A DNA stretch of 64,000 nt, from positions 20,081 through 84,080 of the forward strand of contig JAFDZR010000009.1 of the NCBI GenBank assembly GCA_018266875.1, read 5' to 3'. The position numbers and the translations under genes are program-made. The stretch is from Bacteroidota bacterium. GTDB taxonomy: Bacteria; Bacteroidota; Ignavibacteria; Tepidaquicellales; Tepidaquicellaceae. The notes under the pieces are model-generated. The model worked only from the letters and a program-made list of their open reading frames with translations, made no database searches and had not been told where the DNA came from. This document shows, in pieces, positions 9,631 to 18,436 of this stretch (position 1 is the stretch's first letter; the number at the start of each line of letters is the position of its first letter).

Positions 9631-10884
9631 TTAATCAGCTGATCTTCTTAGAAATGCCGGTTTTTCAAAATCATCGCTCAGACTTATCTCATTGAAATCA
9701 AAATCATCTTCCGCTTCAAAAACGGGTTTCTTCCTGATTTCACTCAGATCATCGGATAAATTTACCTGACGTCTCTTGTAAGCAGGGTTGTCATATACAG
9801 GAAGCTCTTCGTGATTAGGAAGAGTTGTGATCTTTCCTGCATTACTGTACCCTTTGTAAGATTCATCAATTTCGGGAATTCTACCTTCGGTAATCTCATC
9901 CTGAATACCGTTATTATGTGTATTTGAAACCTTGTTGAATCCAGTCGCTATTAATGTTACCATAACCTGATCTTCCATTGATTCATCTTCAACCCATCCC
10001 ATAATGTATTTTGCATCTTCTCCTGCTGCTTTCTGAATGATCTGATTTATGATTTCTATCTCTCCTACTTTCAGATCTTTCGCGCAAATGTTTGTCAGTA
10101 CGCATTTTGATCCTGAGATATTTATTTCATCAAGAAGCGGATTCAGCAGAGCATCTCCGACAGCTTTTTCTGCTCTGTCCTTTCCTGCCGCAATACCGGT
10201 TCCGATCATAGCATCTCCCATGTCCTTCATAATTGTCTTCACGTCAGCAAAATCAACGTTGATATCACCTGTCTCGGTGATTATCTTTGAAATTCCGTTG
10301 ACGGCATTGTATAAAACCCTGTCAGCAAGTTCAAATGCCTGTCTGTTTGTTGTTTCTTTACTTACCAGTCCCAGTATGTTCTCGTTTGGAATAACAATCA
10401 GACTGTCAACTTCATTTTTGAGTTTTTCAATTCCTCTGTTGGCAAGTTCCATTCTGAGTTTACTTTCGAATAAGAACGGAGTTGTCACAATTGAAACTAC
10501 AAGGGAACCGAGACTTTTTGCAATTCTGGCTACGGCAGGAGCGCCGCCGGTACCGGTTCCGCCTCCCATACCTGCAGTGACAAATACCATGTCGCTGCCT
10601 TTCAAAGCGGATTCAATTTCCTCTCTGCTTTCCTCTACTGCTTTAAAACCGATCTCTTCCACCATGCCTGCTCCCAGTCCTTTGGTAAGATTTCTTCCGA
10701 TCTGAATTTTAACTTCGGATTTGTTCTTTGCAAGTACCTGCGCATCGGTGTTTATGGCGATAAATTCCACGCCTTCGATACCTTTGTTTACCATTGAGTT
10801 CAGAGCGTTTCCGCCTCCGCCGCCGACGCCTACTACTCTTATCTTTGCGCCAGAGGCGCTTTTATCTGATATTTTTATTGCCAT
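9631..10884 (-). CDS. ftsZ: Cell division protein FtsZ
   Basis: The protein has 417 residues and is the tubulin-like GTPase that polymerises at mid-cell as the Z ring. The GTP-binding signature GGGTGTGG is at residues 107-114 and the N-terminal GVGGGGGNALN loop is near 19-29. The synergy (T7) loop NVDFADVKTIM carries the catalytic Asp that completes the active site of the next subunit. After a variable linker the C-terminal peptide EKPAFLRRSAD matches the short motif that binds FtsA. It is the last gene of the dcw operon, 65 bases after ftsA, and is followed by a strong terminator. The upstream AAGAAAGGGAAAAATAAA is purine rich but is not a clear Shine-Dalgarno. Confidence 0.98.
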   Translation of the reverse strand: MAIKISDKSASGAKIRVVGVGGGGGNALNSMVNKGIEGVEFIAINTDAQVLAKNKSEVKIQIGRNLTKGLGAGMVEEIGFKAVEESREEIESALKGSDMVFVTAGMGGGTGTGGAPAVARIAKSLGSLVVSIVTTPFLFESKLRMELANRGIEKLKNEVDSLIVIPNENILGLVSKETTNRQAFELADRVLYNAVNGISKIITETGDINVDFADVKTIMKDMGDAMIGTGIAAGKDRAEKAVGDALLNPLLDEINISGSKCVLTNICAKDLKVGEIEIINQIIQKAAGEDAKYIMGWVEDESMEDQVMVTLIATGFNKVSNTHNNGIQDEITEGRIPEIDESYKGYSNAGKITTLPNHEELPVYDNPAYKRRQVNLSDDLSEIRKKPVFEAEDDFDFNEISLSDDFEKPAFLRRSAD

Positions 10885-10949
10885 TTTATTTTTCCCTTTC
10901 TTATTTATTTAATAAGATGTTTATATTTATAAATTTTTATTTTTTTTTA

Positions 10950-12230
10950 TTAAAGCTCATCAAACCACGCCTTTACCTTGTTGAATATTCCTTTCATTGT
11001 AAGCTCTTTGTTCCTTCTTGTGTTTCTGAATTCCGTCATTTTATTCTTGTCATTCATTGTTTTTAATCTGTGCAGCACCAGTCCGACACCAGTTGCGAAG
11101 ATAGGATTTTCTACTTCCCTTATCAGACCTCCGGTCAGTCCGGTCGGTATCCCGAGGTTTACATCCATTCCTAAAATTTTCTCGGCAAGTTCCTTTGTGC
11201 CCTTTACCAGCGAACCTCCCCCTGTTATTACTACTCCCGCGTGAAGCTCTTTTGATATCTGCGAATTCTGTATCTCTATTGCCGAGAGTTCAAATATATC
11301 CTGCATCCTTGCCTGGATTATTCTTGCCAGAATGCTTTTGCTTGTCTTTTTCGGAATGTCCCTTATTGACTGTACCATGATCTCTTCATCGTTCAGTATC
11401 TCAGAAACAGTTGCATATCCGTATTCACGCTTAATCCTTTCTGCTTCCTCATCTGAAATTCCGAGAGCCTCGACTATATCATTTGTTACTAAATTTCCTG
11501 CAATGCCTATTCCGGCTGTATATTTCAGTACTCCTTTTTTGAATACGGCAATATCCGATGTCCCTCCTCCTATATCTATCATAGCAACTCCCACTTTTTT
11601 TTCGGTCTCGTCTAAAACTGAATAGGATGAAGCGATTGGTTCGAGTACAATGTCATCTATGTCCACGTCACAGCTCATTACGCATTTTGACAGGTCATCT
11701 ATTGATGATACCAGTCCTGTTATGATATTTACCTTAGCTTCAAGCCTGGTTCCGAACATTCCCACAGGTGTTTCAAAAATTCCGTCCTTTCCGTCAATAA
11801 TATATTCCTGAGGAATTACATCTATTATTGTTGTATCACTCGGAAGCTTTATTATTTTTGCCTGCTCTATAAGCCGCTGTACATCCTGTTCCTGTATCAC
11901 TCTGTCAGAATTGTTGATTCCGATTGCGCTGTTTGACTGGATGCATCTGATATAATGTCCGGCTATTCCTACAGAGACAGAACTGATCTCTATCCCTGAT
12001 TTCATTTCGGCTTCCGAAATTGCCTCCCTTATTGACTCGGATGTTTTGGTGGGATTGACGACTATTCCCCTGTGAAGTCCGAATGACGGCGCTTTACCGA
12101 TTCCAAGTATGTCAATGTTACTCTCATCCTTTACCCTTGCAACTATTACGCAGATCTTTGTTGTGCCTACGTCTAGTCCTACAATGATGTCATCCTCTGT
12201 TTTCTTTTTATTTTTCCTTTTCCCTGCCAT
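10950..12230 (-). CDS. ftsA: Cell division protein FtsA (actin-like membrane tether of FtsZ)
   Basis: The protein has 426 residues. The actin/Hsp70 ATPase fold shows phosphate-1 (VGLDVGTTKICVIV, near 18-31), phosphate-2 (VAMIDIGGGTSDIAVF) and the adenosine motif (VVITGGGSLVKGTKELAEKI). The C-terminal KVKAWFDEL is an amphipathic helix of the type that anchors FtsA to the inner membrane. It links FtsZ, whose C-terminal peptide is intact here, to FtsQ, FtsI and FtsW. The start overlaps the ftsQ stop by one base (translational coupling). The N-terminal AGKRKNKKKTEDD stretch is a short basic extension before the fold. Confidence 0.97.
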   Translation of the reverse strand: MAGKRKNKKKTEDDIIVGLDVGTTKICVIVARVKDESNIDILGIGKAPSFGLHRGIVVNPTKTSESIREAISEAEMKSGIEISSVSVGIAGHYIRCIQSNSAIGINNSDRVIQEQDVQRLIEQAKIIKLPSDTTIIDVIPQEYIIDGKDGIFETPVGMFGTRLEAKVNIITGLVSSIDDLSKCVMSCDVDIDDIVLEPIASSYSVLDETEKKVGVAMIDIGGGTSDIAVFKKGVLKYTAGIGIAGNLVTNDIVEALGISDEEAERIKREYGYATVSEILNDEEIMVQSIRDIPKKTSKSILARIIQARMQDIFELSAIEIQNSQISKELHAGVVITGGGSLVKGTKELAEKILGMDVNLGIPTGLTGGLIREVENPIFATGVGLVLHRLKTMNDKNKMTEFRNTRRNKELTMKGIFNKVKAWFDEL

Positions 12231-13003
12231 TATTGGTTTATTGAATTTACGATAATCTGATTCCTGAACCGCAGATCTATATAATTAACCTTCGTCTTTA
12301 ACTGCTCCGCCAGATATTGATTTAAATAATTCTTTAATATCCTGAGTTTTACATTTAACTCATTCTGATATTCCTTGTCTGCAATTTTTTTGTCATTATG
12401 CCTGGGGAAATAAATCGGTGTCGAATCTTCAGATAAATAAACAATTATTTTTGAAGTATCGGACATTCTAACCTCCGAAATATTATTGTATAGTGATTTA
12501 CTCTGTTTATAGGAATTAAGGATTACAAACAATGCCGTCCTTAGATCTTCCGTGTTGAATTTATTTCTGCTTTTCGGATTTGTCTCTTTTCTTACTCCGC
12601 TTATTACAGGCAGATCATACATTTTTGAGAAATTTTTATAAGGGAAAACGTCAAGCCCGTCGTCAAGCAGATACATTTCATTATCACCGTTGAGTATTGC
12701 AACAGGTCTTTTCTCCACAACTTCAATTTTGATCTCAGACGGCGGAACCCTGCTCACAAAAACACTCTTGATTTCAGGATGCTTTGAAATTCTGTCCTGA
12801 ATTACTTCTATTCCTGTCTCATTTATGTTTGTCATCGAATCATTTAAATGAGCAGCATTCAGGATCTCTTCCCTTGAAATAGTATAATTTCCGCTTACTG
12901 TTATTTTTTCGATTTTGTCTTCGCTTCTCCAGTTGAGAGACAATACTGCGAGCGCTCCCAGAGAAATAACCGTAAATATCATAATAGCTTTTTTAATATT
13001 CAT
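12230..13003 (-). CDS. ftsQ: Cell division protein FtsQ (POTRA domain, divisome assembly)
   Basis: The protein has 257 residues. A short cytoplasmic start is followed by one membrane span (IMIFTVISLGALAVLSL, near 7-23). The POTRA domain (KIEKITVSGNYTISREEILN) and an FtsQ-type beta domain follow, with EVVEKRPVAILNG and YLLDDGLDVFPY, the usual signature around residues 95-120. The protein is periplasmic and bridges early and late divisome proteins. It overlaps murC by four bases and ftsA by one. Sequence conservation in this family is low, so the call rests on the POTRA pattern plus its fixed position between murC and ftsA. Confidence 0.93.
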   Translation of the reverse strand: MNIKKAIMIFTVISLGALAVLSLNWRSEDKIEKITVSGNYTISREEILNAAHLNDSMTNINETGIEVIQDRISKHPEIKSVFVSRVPPSEIKIEVVEKRPVAILNGDNEMYLLDDGLDVFPYKNFSKMYDLPVISGVRKETNPKSRNKFNTEDLRTALFVILNSYKQSKSLYNNISEVRMSDTSKIIVYLSEDSTPIYFPRHNDKKIADKEYQNELNVKLRILKNYLNQYLAEQLKTKVNYIDLRFRNQIIVNSINQ

Positions 13004-14394
13004 AACGGCACTGTCCAGTTAGATTTTACCTTCATTCTCTTTATAAATTTCTTACAGTAATCCGTAATATCTCCTGCGCCCTGAAATATAAATACATCTC
13101 CGTTCCTGTGTATCTCTGCAAGCTTATCTAGAAGCTTATCTGCATTTTCAAAATAATAGCCTTCCTTTCCCGTTTTCAGATATTCCTTCAGAATGATTTC
13201 GCTCGTAATGCCGGGAATGCTCTCTTCCCTAGCCGGATAGATCCTCGCAAGAAAAAGTATGTCCGTATCCGCAAATGAATCTGCAAATTCCCTGTAAAAA
13301 TCTCTTGTCCTTGTATAAAGATGCGGCTGAAAAACAGTTATGATCCTGCCTTCATGCATTCTTCTCATTGCTTCAAGCGTCACCTTTACCTCTGTTGGAT
13401 GATGGGCATAATCATCATATACTTTAATTCCGTTATTATATTTAAGCTCCATCCTTCTTTTTACTCCGGTAAAAGTCTTCATGCTTTCATTGAATCCGTC
13501 CGCCTTTATCCCGAACTTGTTACCGGTGATGAATGCTGCTGCGGAATTCAGCACGTTGTGATTTCCGAATACTTTTATTCTCAGAATTTCATTGTCAATA
13601 TGATATGTAATGCTTGATTTCTCATATCCGGGATTCTCTATCACTACATCATTTGATTTTTCAAAACCGTACCTGACCGTTCCGGAGAGATCCTTTATTA
13701 TATCATTTACATTTTCATCATCACCGAATGCAATTATCTTCAGATCTTCTTTTCCGTTCATTATGAATTTCCTGAATGAATCTTTTATCTCATTGATGTC
13801 CTTGTATATGTCAAGGTGATCTTCCTCAATATTGGTGATTACAATTATATCAGGTCTCAGCTGCAGAAAACTCCTGTCGTATTCATCAGCTTCAACTACA
13901 GCCAGATTGCTCTTTCCGGTTCTTGATGTGCTTCCGTCCAGAAATTCCATGTTCCCACCTACAAATATTGTCGGATCCAGTTTATTGTCAAGCAGCACTT
14001 TCGCTATCATGGAAGAAGTTGTTGTCTTTCCGTGAGTTCCGCAGACAGCTATCATATACATTTCATTCACAATGTTTCCAAGCGCTTCCGCCCTTTTTAC
14101 AGATCTTATATTTAATTCGATTGTCTTTTTTAGTTCTGCATTATCTTCTTTTACTGCAGATGTATATATCACCAGTTCCGTATCATCCGGAAGATTCGAA
14201 GCTTTATGACCTTCAAAGACTTTCACTCCGAGGATTTCAAGTTTCCTTCCCGCCGCTCCCGGATTAAGATCGCTTCCGGTTACTATAAAATTCTTTTTCG
14301 CAAGGTATTCGGCAATTCCGCTCATCCCTATTCCGCAGATTCCTATCAGATGAACCCTGCTGATACCGCTGAATATGTTTTCCGGTGCTTCCAT
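13000..14394 (-). CDS. murC: UDP-N-acetylmuramate--L-alanine ligase
   Basis: The protein has 464 residues. MurC adds L-Ala to UDP-MurNAc, the first amino acid of the peptidoglycan stem. The N-terminal HLIGICGIGMSGIAEYL is the UDP-sugar Rossmann motif. CGTHGKTTTSSMIAKVL (near 118-134) is the Mur ligase P-loop. VVEADEYDRSFLQL and the YDDYAHHPTEV motif of the C-terminal domain separate MurC from MurD, MurE and MurF. The family length is normal. It overlaps ftsQ downstream by four bases and the unknown membrane protein upstream by one, so translation is coupled. No murB or ddl follows, unlike many dcw clusters. Confidence 0.97.
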   Translation of the reverse strand: MEAPENIFSGISRVHLIGICGIGMSGIAEYLAKKNFIVTGSDLNPGAAGRKLEILGVKVFEGHKASNLPDDTELVIYTSAVKEDNAELKKTIELNIRSVKRAEALGNIVNEMYMIAVCGTHGKTTTSSMIAKVLLDNKLDPTIFVGGNMEFLDGSTSRTGKSNLAVVEADEYDRSFLQLRPDIIVITNIEEDHLDIYKDINEIKDSFRKFIMNGKEDLKIIAFGDDENVNDIIKDLSGTVRYGFEKSNDVVIENPGYEKSSITYHIDNEILRIKVFGNHNVLNSAAAFITGNKFGIKADGFNESMKTFTGVKRRMELKYNNGIKVYDDYAHHPTEVKVTLEAMRRMHEGRIITVFQPHLYTRTRDFYREFADSFADTDILFLARIYPAREESIPGITSEIILKEYLKTGKEGYYFENADKLLDKLAEIHRNGDVFIFQGAGDITDYCKKFIKRMKVKSNWTVPL

Positions 14395-14861
14395 TATTTG
14401 AATGAAATTTTTTTTGAAATATTTTTGAATTCCGTCATCAGTCCCTTTTCATTGTTGAAATCGTTTAGTTTTATCCGCAGCAGTCTTCTCCTGTTTATCA
14501 GTTTTAATTTTACTATTCTGGATTCACTCTTTTCTTCTTTAACTCTTCTCTTCTCTCTTGAAAATCTTACATGAAGGATCTCATTTAAAAATATTTCCCT
14601 GTGTCCGAACCTGTTTCTGAAAATTATTTTATCATCTTCAAATATCAGCTCTCTGCCTCTCAGTGCATTTAACAGAAGCATTATCAGATAGAAAAAAATG
14701 AAAATCAAAATTATGTATATTATCGGATCCTTTACAACCAGCTCAAATCTCTCCTGAAAGAATTTTCCTTTGAGCAGCATATATATTATCAGCGTTATCA
14801 GATATATCACAAGGGATTTATAATAAAAATCAAGATTATATTTATATATCCTTTTGTTCAA
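14394..14861 (-). CDS. Unrecognised two-span membrane protein embedded in the dcw operon
   Basis: The protein has 155 residues and I do not recognise its family. The N-terminus is basic. Two hydrophobic segments are clear (LVIYLITLIIYMLL near 17-30 and PIIYIILIFIFFYLIMLLL near 46-64). A cytoplasmic-looking domain follows from about 68, beginning GRELIFEDDKIIFRNRFG, with short strands and then a very basic helical tail (RFSREKRRVKEEKSESR and beyond). The strand pattern after the spans resembles membrane-associated PH-like domains (YdbT/DUF304-type), which is only a guess. It overlaps murG by four bases and murC by one, so it is translated as part of the wall-synthesis block. Composition matches its neighbours. 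Confidence 0.8.
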   Translation of the reverse strand: MNKRIYKYNLDFYYKSLVIYLITLIIYMLLKGKFFQERFELVVKDPIIYIILIFIFFYLIMLLLNALRGRELIFEDDKIIFRNRFGHREIFLNEILHVRFSREKRRVKEEKSESRIVKLKLINRRRLLRIKLNDFNNEKGLMTEFKNISKKISFK

Positions 14862-15949
14862 TTTCTTCCCGCCAGTTTAATTACTTCTTCCGCAATCTTC
14901 TTCGCTGCATCCCTGTCTCCGATCCCGCTAATATTTTTCTGTAATTCTGACAATCTCCCGATATCACTCAGCAGTCTGAGTATTTCATTAAGTAAATTTT
15001 CTCCTGCGTCTTGCTGCAGTATCACTTCAGCTGCTCCGAGTTTCTTTAAGCTCAATGCATTCTTTACCTGATGTTCCTCTGCTGAACCCGGCAGAGGAAT
15101 TAATATTGAAGCCTTTTTTAATAAACCTAATTCCATGATACTCGTAATTCCGGCTCTGCATATCACAAGATCCGCAGCAGAATAAGCTTCATCCATTTTG
15201 TCAATAAACTTAAGTATCTTCACTCCACTTGCATATTGTCCGAAGCTGTCTTTGGTCTTTTCATATTCTGGACTTCCTGTCTGCCATATCACATTAATTT
15301 CATTAATAAATATTTCAGGAAGTATCCTGGCAATGACTTCGTTTATTCCTCTAGCCCCCTGGCTTCCGCCGAATATCAATACTGTTTTATTCACAGGGTC
15401 AAGTCCGAAATTCCTAATTGATGCATCTCTGTCTTTTATCTCAAGCGTGGATCTTACCGGATGCGGTATTTTTATTACATTATCATTTCTCTTAAGATAT
15501 TTCCTTGTTTCGTCAAAATTTATCACTACCCTGTCAGCTCTTTCGGAAAGCATTTTTATTGTCTTTCCGGCAAATGAATTTCCTTCCTGTATTAATACTG
15601 GAATTCCCATTTTGAAAGCCGAATGTATCACAGGTCCGCACACAAATCCGCCGGTTCCGACAGCAGCGTCGGGTTTAAATCCTCTGATGATCTCTTTGCT
15701 TCGTGTGATGGATCTCATTACTTTCAATGGGAGTAAAATATTTTTAAAAAAATTCTTTCTGTCAATTCCCGATATCCTTATTGTTTTAAGCTTGTATCCG
15801 TTCTGCGGAACTATCTTTTCCTCGATCCTGCCTTCAGCGCCTATGAATAATATTGACGCATCGCTGTCAAGCTTCCTTATCTCATCCGCAATTGCAATTG
15901 CGGGAAAAATGTGCCCTCCGGTCCCGCCTCCTGCAAATAAATATTTCAT
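14858..15949 (-). CDS. murG: UDP-GlcNAc:undecaprenyl-PP-MurNAc-pentapeptide GlcNAc transferase
   Basis: The protein has 363 residues. MurG converts lipid I to lipid II on the inner face of the cytoplasmic membrane. The N-terminal FAGGGTGGHIFPAIAIADE is the first glycine loop of the GT-B fold. GGSQGARGINEVI (near 194) is the second. CRAGITSIMELGLLKKASIL, then PLPGSAEEHQ, forms the UDP-GlcNAc site. The start overlaps ftsW by one base and the end overlaps the unknown membrane protein gene by four. This is a standard-length enzyme with all motifs in place. Confidence 0.97.
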   Translation of the reverse strand: MKYLFAGGGTGGHIFPAIAIADEIRKLDSDASILFIGAEGRIEEKIVPQNGYKLKTIRISGIDRKNFFKNILLPLKVMRSITRSKEIIRGFKPDAAVGTGGFVCGPVIHSAFKMGIPVLIQEGNSFAGKTIKMLSERADRVVINFDETRKYLKRNDNVIKIPHPVRSTLEIKDRDASIRNFGLDPVNKTVLIFGGSQGARGINEVIARILPEIFINEINVIWQTGSPEYEKTKDSFGQYASGVKILKFIDKMDEAYSAADLVICRAGITSIMELGLLKKASILIPLPGSAEEHQVKNALSLKKLGAAEVILQQDAGENLLNEILRLLSDIGRLSELQKNISGIGDRDAAKKIAEEVIKLAGRN

Positions 15950-17061
15950 TATTCAAGCGTAATTCCCTCATCAATTTCATTTCTGTATGAGGAAATATTT
16001 AATAAAATACCGACTGCCAGAGCGCTGAATAAAATGGAAGTTCCGCCGTAACTTACAAAGGGCAGTGTAACTCCAGTCGTCGGGAATACTCCGCTCGCTA
16101 CTGACATATTTACCGCTGCATTCAGAACTATCATTGTAGTTATTCCGAATGCCATGTATTTCCCGAAATCATCATTGGTATCTTTTGCAATCCGGTATCC
16201 CCGCAGAAGAATTACAAAAAATAAAGTCAGTATCAGGAATGTTCCTATAAATCCGTACTCTTCACCAATTATTGAAAAAATAAAATCACCGTGCGCTTCG
16301 GGAAGAAAATAATCCCTCTGATTTGAATTTCCCGGTCCTATGCCTATCAGTCCTCCGTTACCGAATCCTATAAGCGCCTGCTGAAGCTGGTAACTTGATT
16401 CTCCGCCCGAACTGTATTCCGAATAAGACACTATTCTTTTTATTATGTAATCTTTTGACAGTATAAAAATTATCACAAACGGAAACAAAGACAACAGCGT
16501 GAAAAATATATGCTTCAGTTTGGCGTTTGAAAGAAACAGCATCGCAAGACATGTTGTGAAAATTATCAGCGCAACTGACAGATTCGGCTGAAGCAGGATA
16601 AGTCCTGATATCAGCAGCACATAGAATATAACAGGAAGATATCCCCTGTAAAGCAGATCCAGATAATCTTTCTTCTTTGCAAGCAGCAGTGAAACATAAA
16701 TAACTATTGCATACCTCGCTAATTCTGACGGCTGAAAACTGAACGGTCCGAGATAAATCCATCTGCTCGCTCCCTTTAGTTCGCTGCCGTGAAACAAAGT
16801 TAAAATTAAAAGAACAATAATTGTCCATAACAGGTATTTTGCAACGGACATGTAACTCCTGTAATCAATCTTTGCTGTTATAAAAATTAACGTCACGGCT
16901 ATAATCACTTTTATCAGATGCTGCTTTATCAGATAATTGCTGTCCTGAAATTTGTCCAGTGCGAAAGTGGAACTTGCGCTGTAAACAGCCACTATACTGA
17001 TTCCCATCAGAAGAAGTACTGGCAGTAATATCCAGATGTCTATTTTATATTTATGAGTCAA
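15949..17061 (-). CDS. ftsW: Septal peptidoglycan glycosyltransferase FtsW (SEDS family)
   Basis: The protein has 370 residues and about ten membrane spans. SEDS proteins polymerise lipid II glycan strands together with a class B PBP, here FtsI from the same operon. Visible family motifs are GASRWIYLGPFSFQPSELAR, LLQPNLSVALI, the extracellular loop GPGNSNQRDYFLPEAHGDF-IFS, and TTGVTLPFVSYGGTSIL near the C-terminus. The catalytic Asp of the family lies in the long fourth extracellular loop; I did not assign it precisely. Position between murD and murG makes FtsW (division) rather than RodA (elongation) the natural call. It overlaps murD by 11 bases. Confidence 0.95.
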   Translation of the reverse strand: MTHKYKIDIWILLPVLLLMGISIVAVYSASSTFALDKFQDSNYLIKQHLIKVIIAVTLIFITAKIDYRSYMSVAKYLLWTIIVLLILTLFHGSELKGASRWIYLGPFSFQPSELARYAIVIYVSLLLAKKKDYLDLLYRGYLPVIFYVLLISGLILLQPNLSVALIIFTTCLAMLFLSNAKLKHIFFTLLSLFPFVIIFILSKDYIIKRIVSYSEYSSGGESSYQLQQALIGFGNGGLIGIGPGNSNQRDYFLPEAHGDFIFSIIGEEYGFIGTFLILTLFFVILLRGYRIAKDTNDDFGKYMAFGITTMIVLNAAVNMSVASGVFPTTGVTLPFVSYGGTSILFSALAVGILLNISSYRNEIDEGITLE

Positions 17062-18436
17062 GTTCCTGTAAATTATTTACAAACTTTTTAAATTCTTTTC
17101 CTCTGTGCTCGTAGCTGTCAAACATGTCAAAACTCTTGCATGCCGGAGACAGCAGTACAGTGTCGCCTTCCGAAGAATTCTCAAATGACAGTAATACCGC
17201 CTGCTCCATTGTATCCGCGCTCAGACACTTTACCCTTTTTGAAAAATATTCTGTGATCCTGTCTTTTGATTCTCCGATCGCTATTAGTAGTTTTACTTTT
17301 TCATTTATAAGTTTTTCAACTGAGGAATAGTCATTTCCCTTCTCTCTTCCTCCCATAATCAGTATAAGATTATCTTCAAATGATTCAAGCGCTACAATGA
17401 GCGATTCTGTGTTTGTTGCTTTTGAATCATTGTAAAATCTGACTCCCTTCAGTTCTCTCACAAATTCTATCCTGTGCTCAACTCCTTTGAAATTTTTCAG
17501 AGTCTCTCTTATAATTTCTTTTTTTATGTCAAATGCTTTTGCCGCAATTACGGCCGCAAGCGAGTTGTAAAGATTATGGTTTCCCCTTATGTTGATTTCT
17601 CCTGTTTCCATTATTGCTTCATTTATGTTTTTTGATTTGTCAAAGTAAATCACTGTATTTTCTTTTATCATGCATCCTGTTTCAATTCCTTCTGCCGTAA
17701 GGTCTTTCTTGATGCTGAAGTAAGCCTGTTTCGCTTTGGTCGACAGCAGATCATTTCTCAGGATCTCGTCATCAAAATTCACCGCTGCGACTTCGTCCTT
17801 TCCCTGATTTTTCCTTATCTTTTCTTTTGCATTCAGATAATTCTTAAAGCTCTTGTGCCAGTCCAGATGATCCGGAGTTATGTTCAGTATTACAGATACA
17901 ACCGGTCTGAAATCCTCAGTATTTTCCAGCTGAAAACTGCTGACTTCAAGCACTGCTACAGAATCTTCCTTCAGTCCGTCTGCAACTTCTGAAAAAGCCA
18001 GACCCACATTGCCGCAGACTTTTGTATCATATCCGGCGTTTCTGAATATCTCTCCTGTCAGAACTGTGGTAGTCGTCTTGCCGTTTGTTCCCGTGATCGC
18101 TATCACCGGACATCTGCAGAAGCTGAATGCGATCTCTATTTCCGAGCAGATCTTTTTACCGAGTTCAGATGCCTTCAGTATCACTCTGCTGTCGGGATGA
18201 ATTCCCGGACTTACGATGAAAATATCATTTTCATATATTCTGTCCGAATGCCCGCCGGTTTCAAATTCTATATTCTGATCCAGAAGCAGTTTTCTGTTAA
18301 AGAACTTGAGAGTCTCTTCCGGATTCTCTTCGCTTAAAAATACTTTATATCCGTTTCTCTTAAGCATTGAAGCCGCTGCGACCCCGCTTCTGCCGGCGCC
18401 GAGTATTGTAAAAGAACGGTTTTTAAGATCCATCAT
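17051..18436 (-). CDS. murD: UDP-N-acetylmuramoyl-L-alanine--D-glutamate ligase
   Basis: The protein has 461 residues. MurD adds D-Glu to UDP-MurNAc-L-Ala. The N-terminal FTILGAGRSGVAAASML is the UDP-binding Rossmann loop. ITGTNGKTTTTVLTGEIF (near 114) is the ATP P-loop. VSSFQLENTEDF and NITPDHLDWHKS line the active site. FYNDSKATNTES in the C-terminal domain is diagnostic for MurD. It overlaps mraY by four bases at its start and ftsW by 11 at its end, so the genes are tightly coupled. Confidence 0.97.
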   Translation of the reverse strand: MMDLKNRSFTILGAGRSGVAAASMLKRNGYKVFLSEENPEETLKFFNRKLLLDQNIEFETGGHSDRIYENDIFIVSPGIHPDSRVILKASELGKKICSEIEIAFSFCRCPVIAITGTNGKTTTTVLTGEIFRNAGYDTKVCGNVGLAFSEVADGLKEDSVAVLEVSSFQLENTEDFRPVVSVILNITPDHLDWHKSFKNYLNAKEKIRKNQGKDEVAAVNFDDEILRNDLLSTKAKQAYFSIKKDLTAEGIETGCMIKENTVIYFDKSKNINEAIMETGEINIRGNHNLYNSLAAVIAAKAFDIKKEIIRETLKNFKGVEHRIEFVRELKGVRFYNDSKATNTESLIVALESFEDNLILIMGGREKGNDYSSVEKLINEKVKLLIAIGESKDRITEYFSKRVKCLSADTMEQAVLLSFENSSEGDTVLLSPACKSFDMFDSYEHRGKEFKKFVNNLQELDS

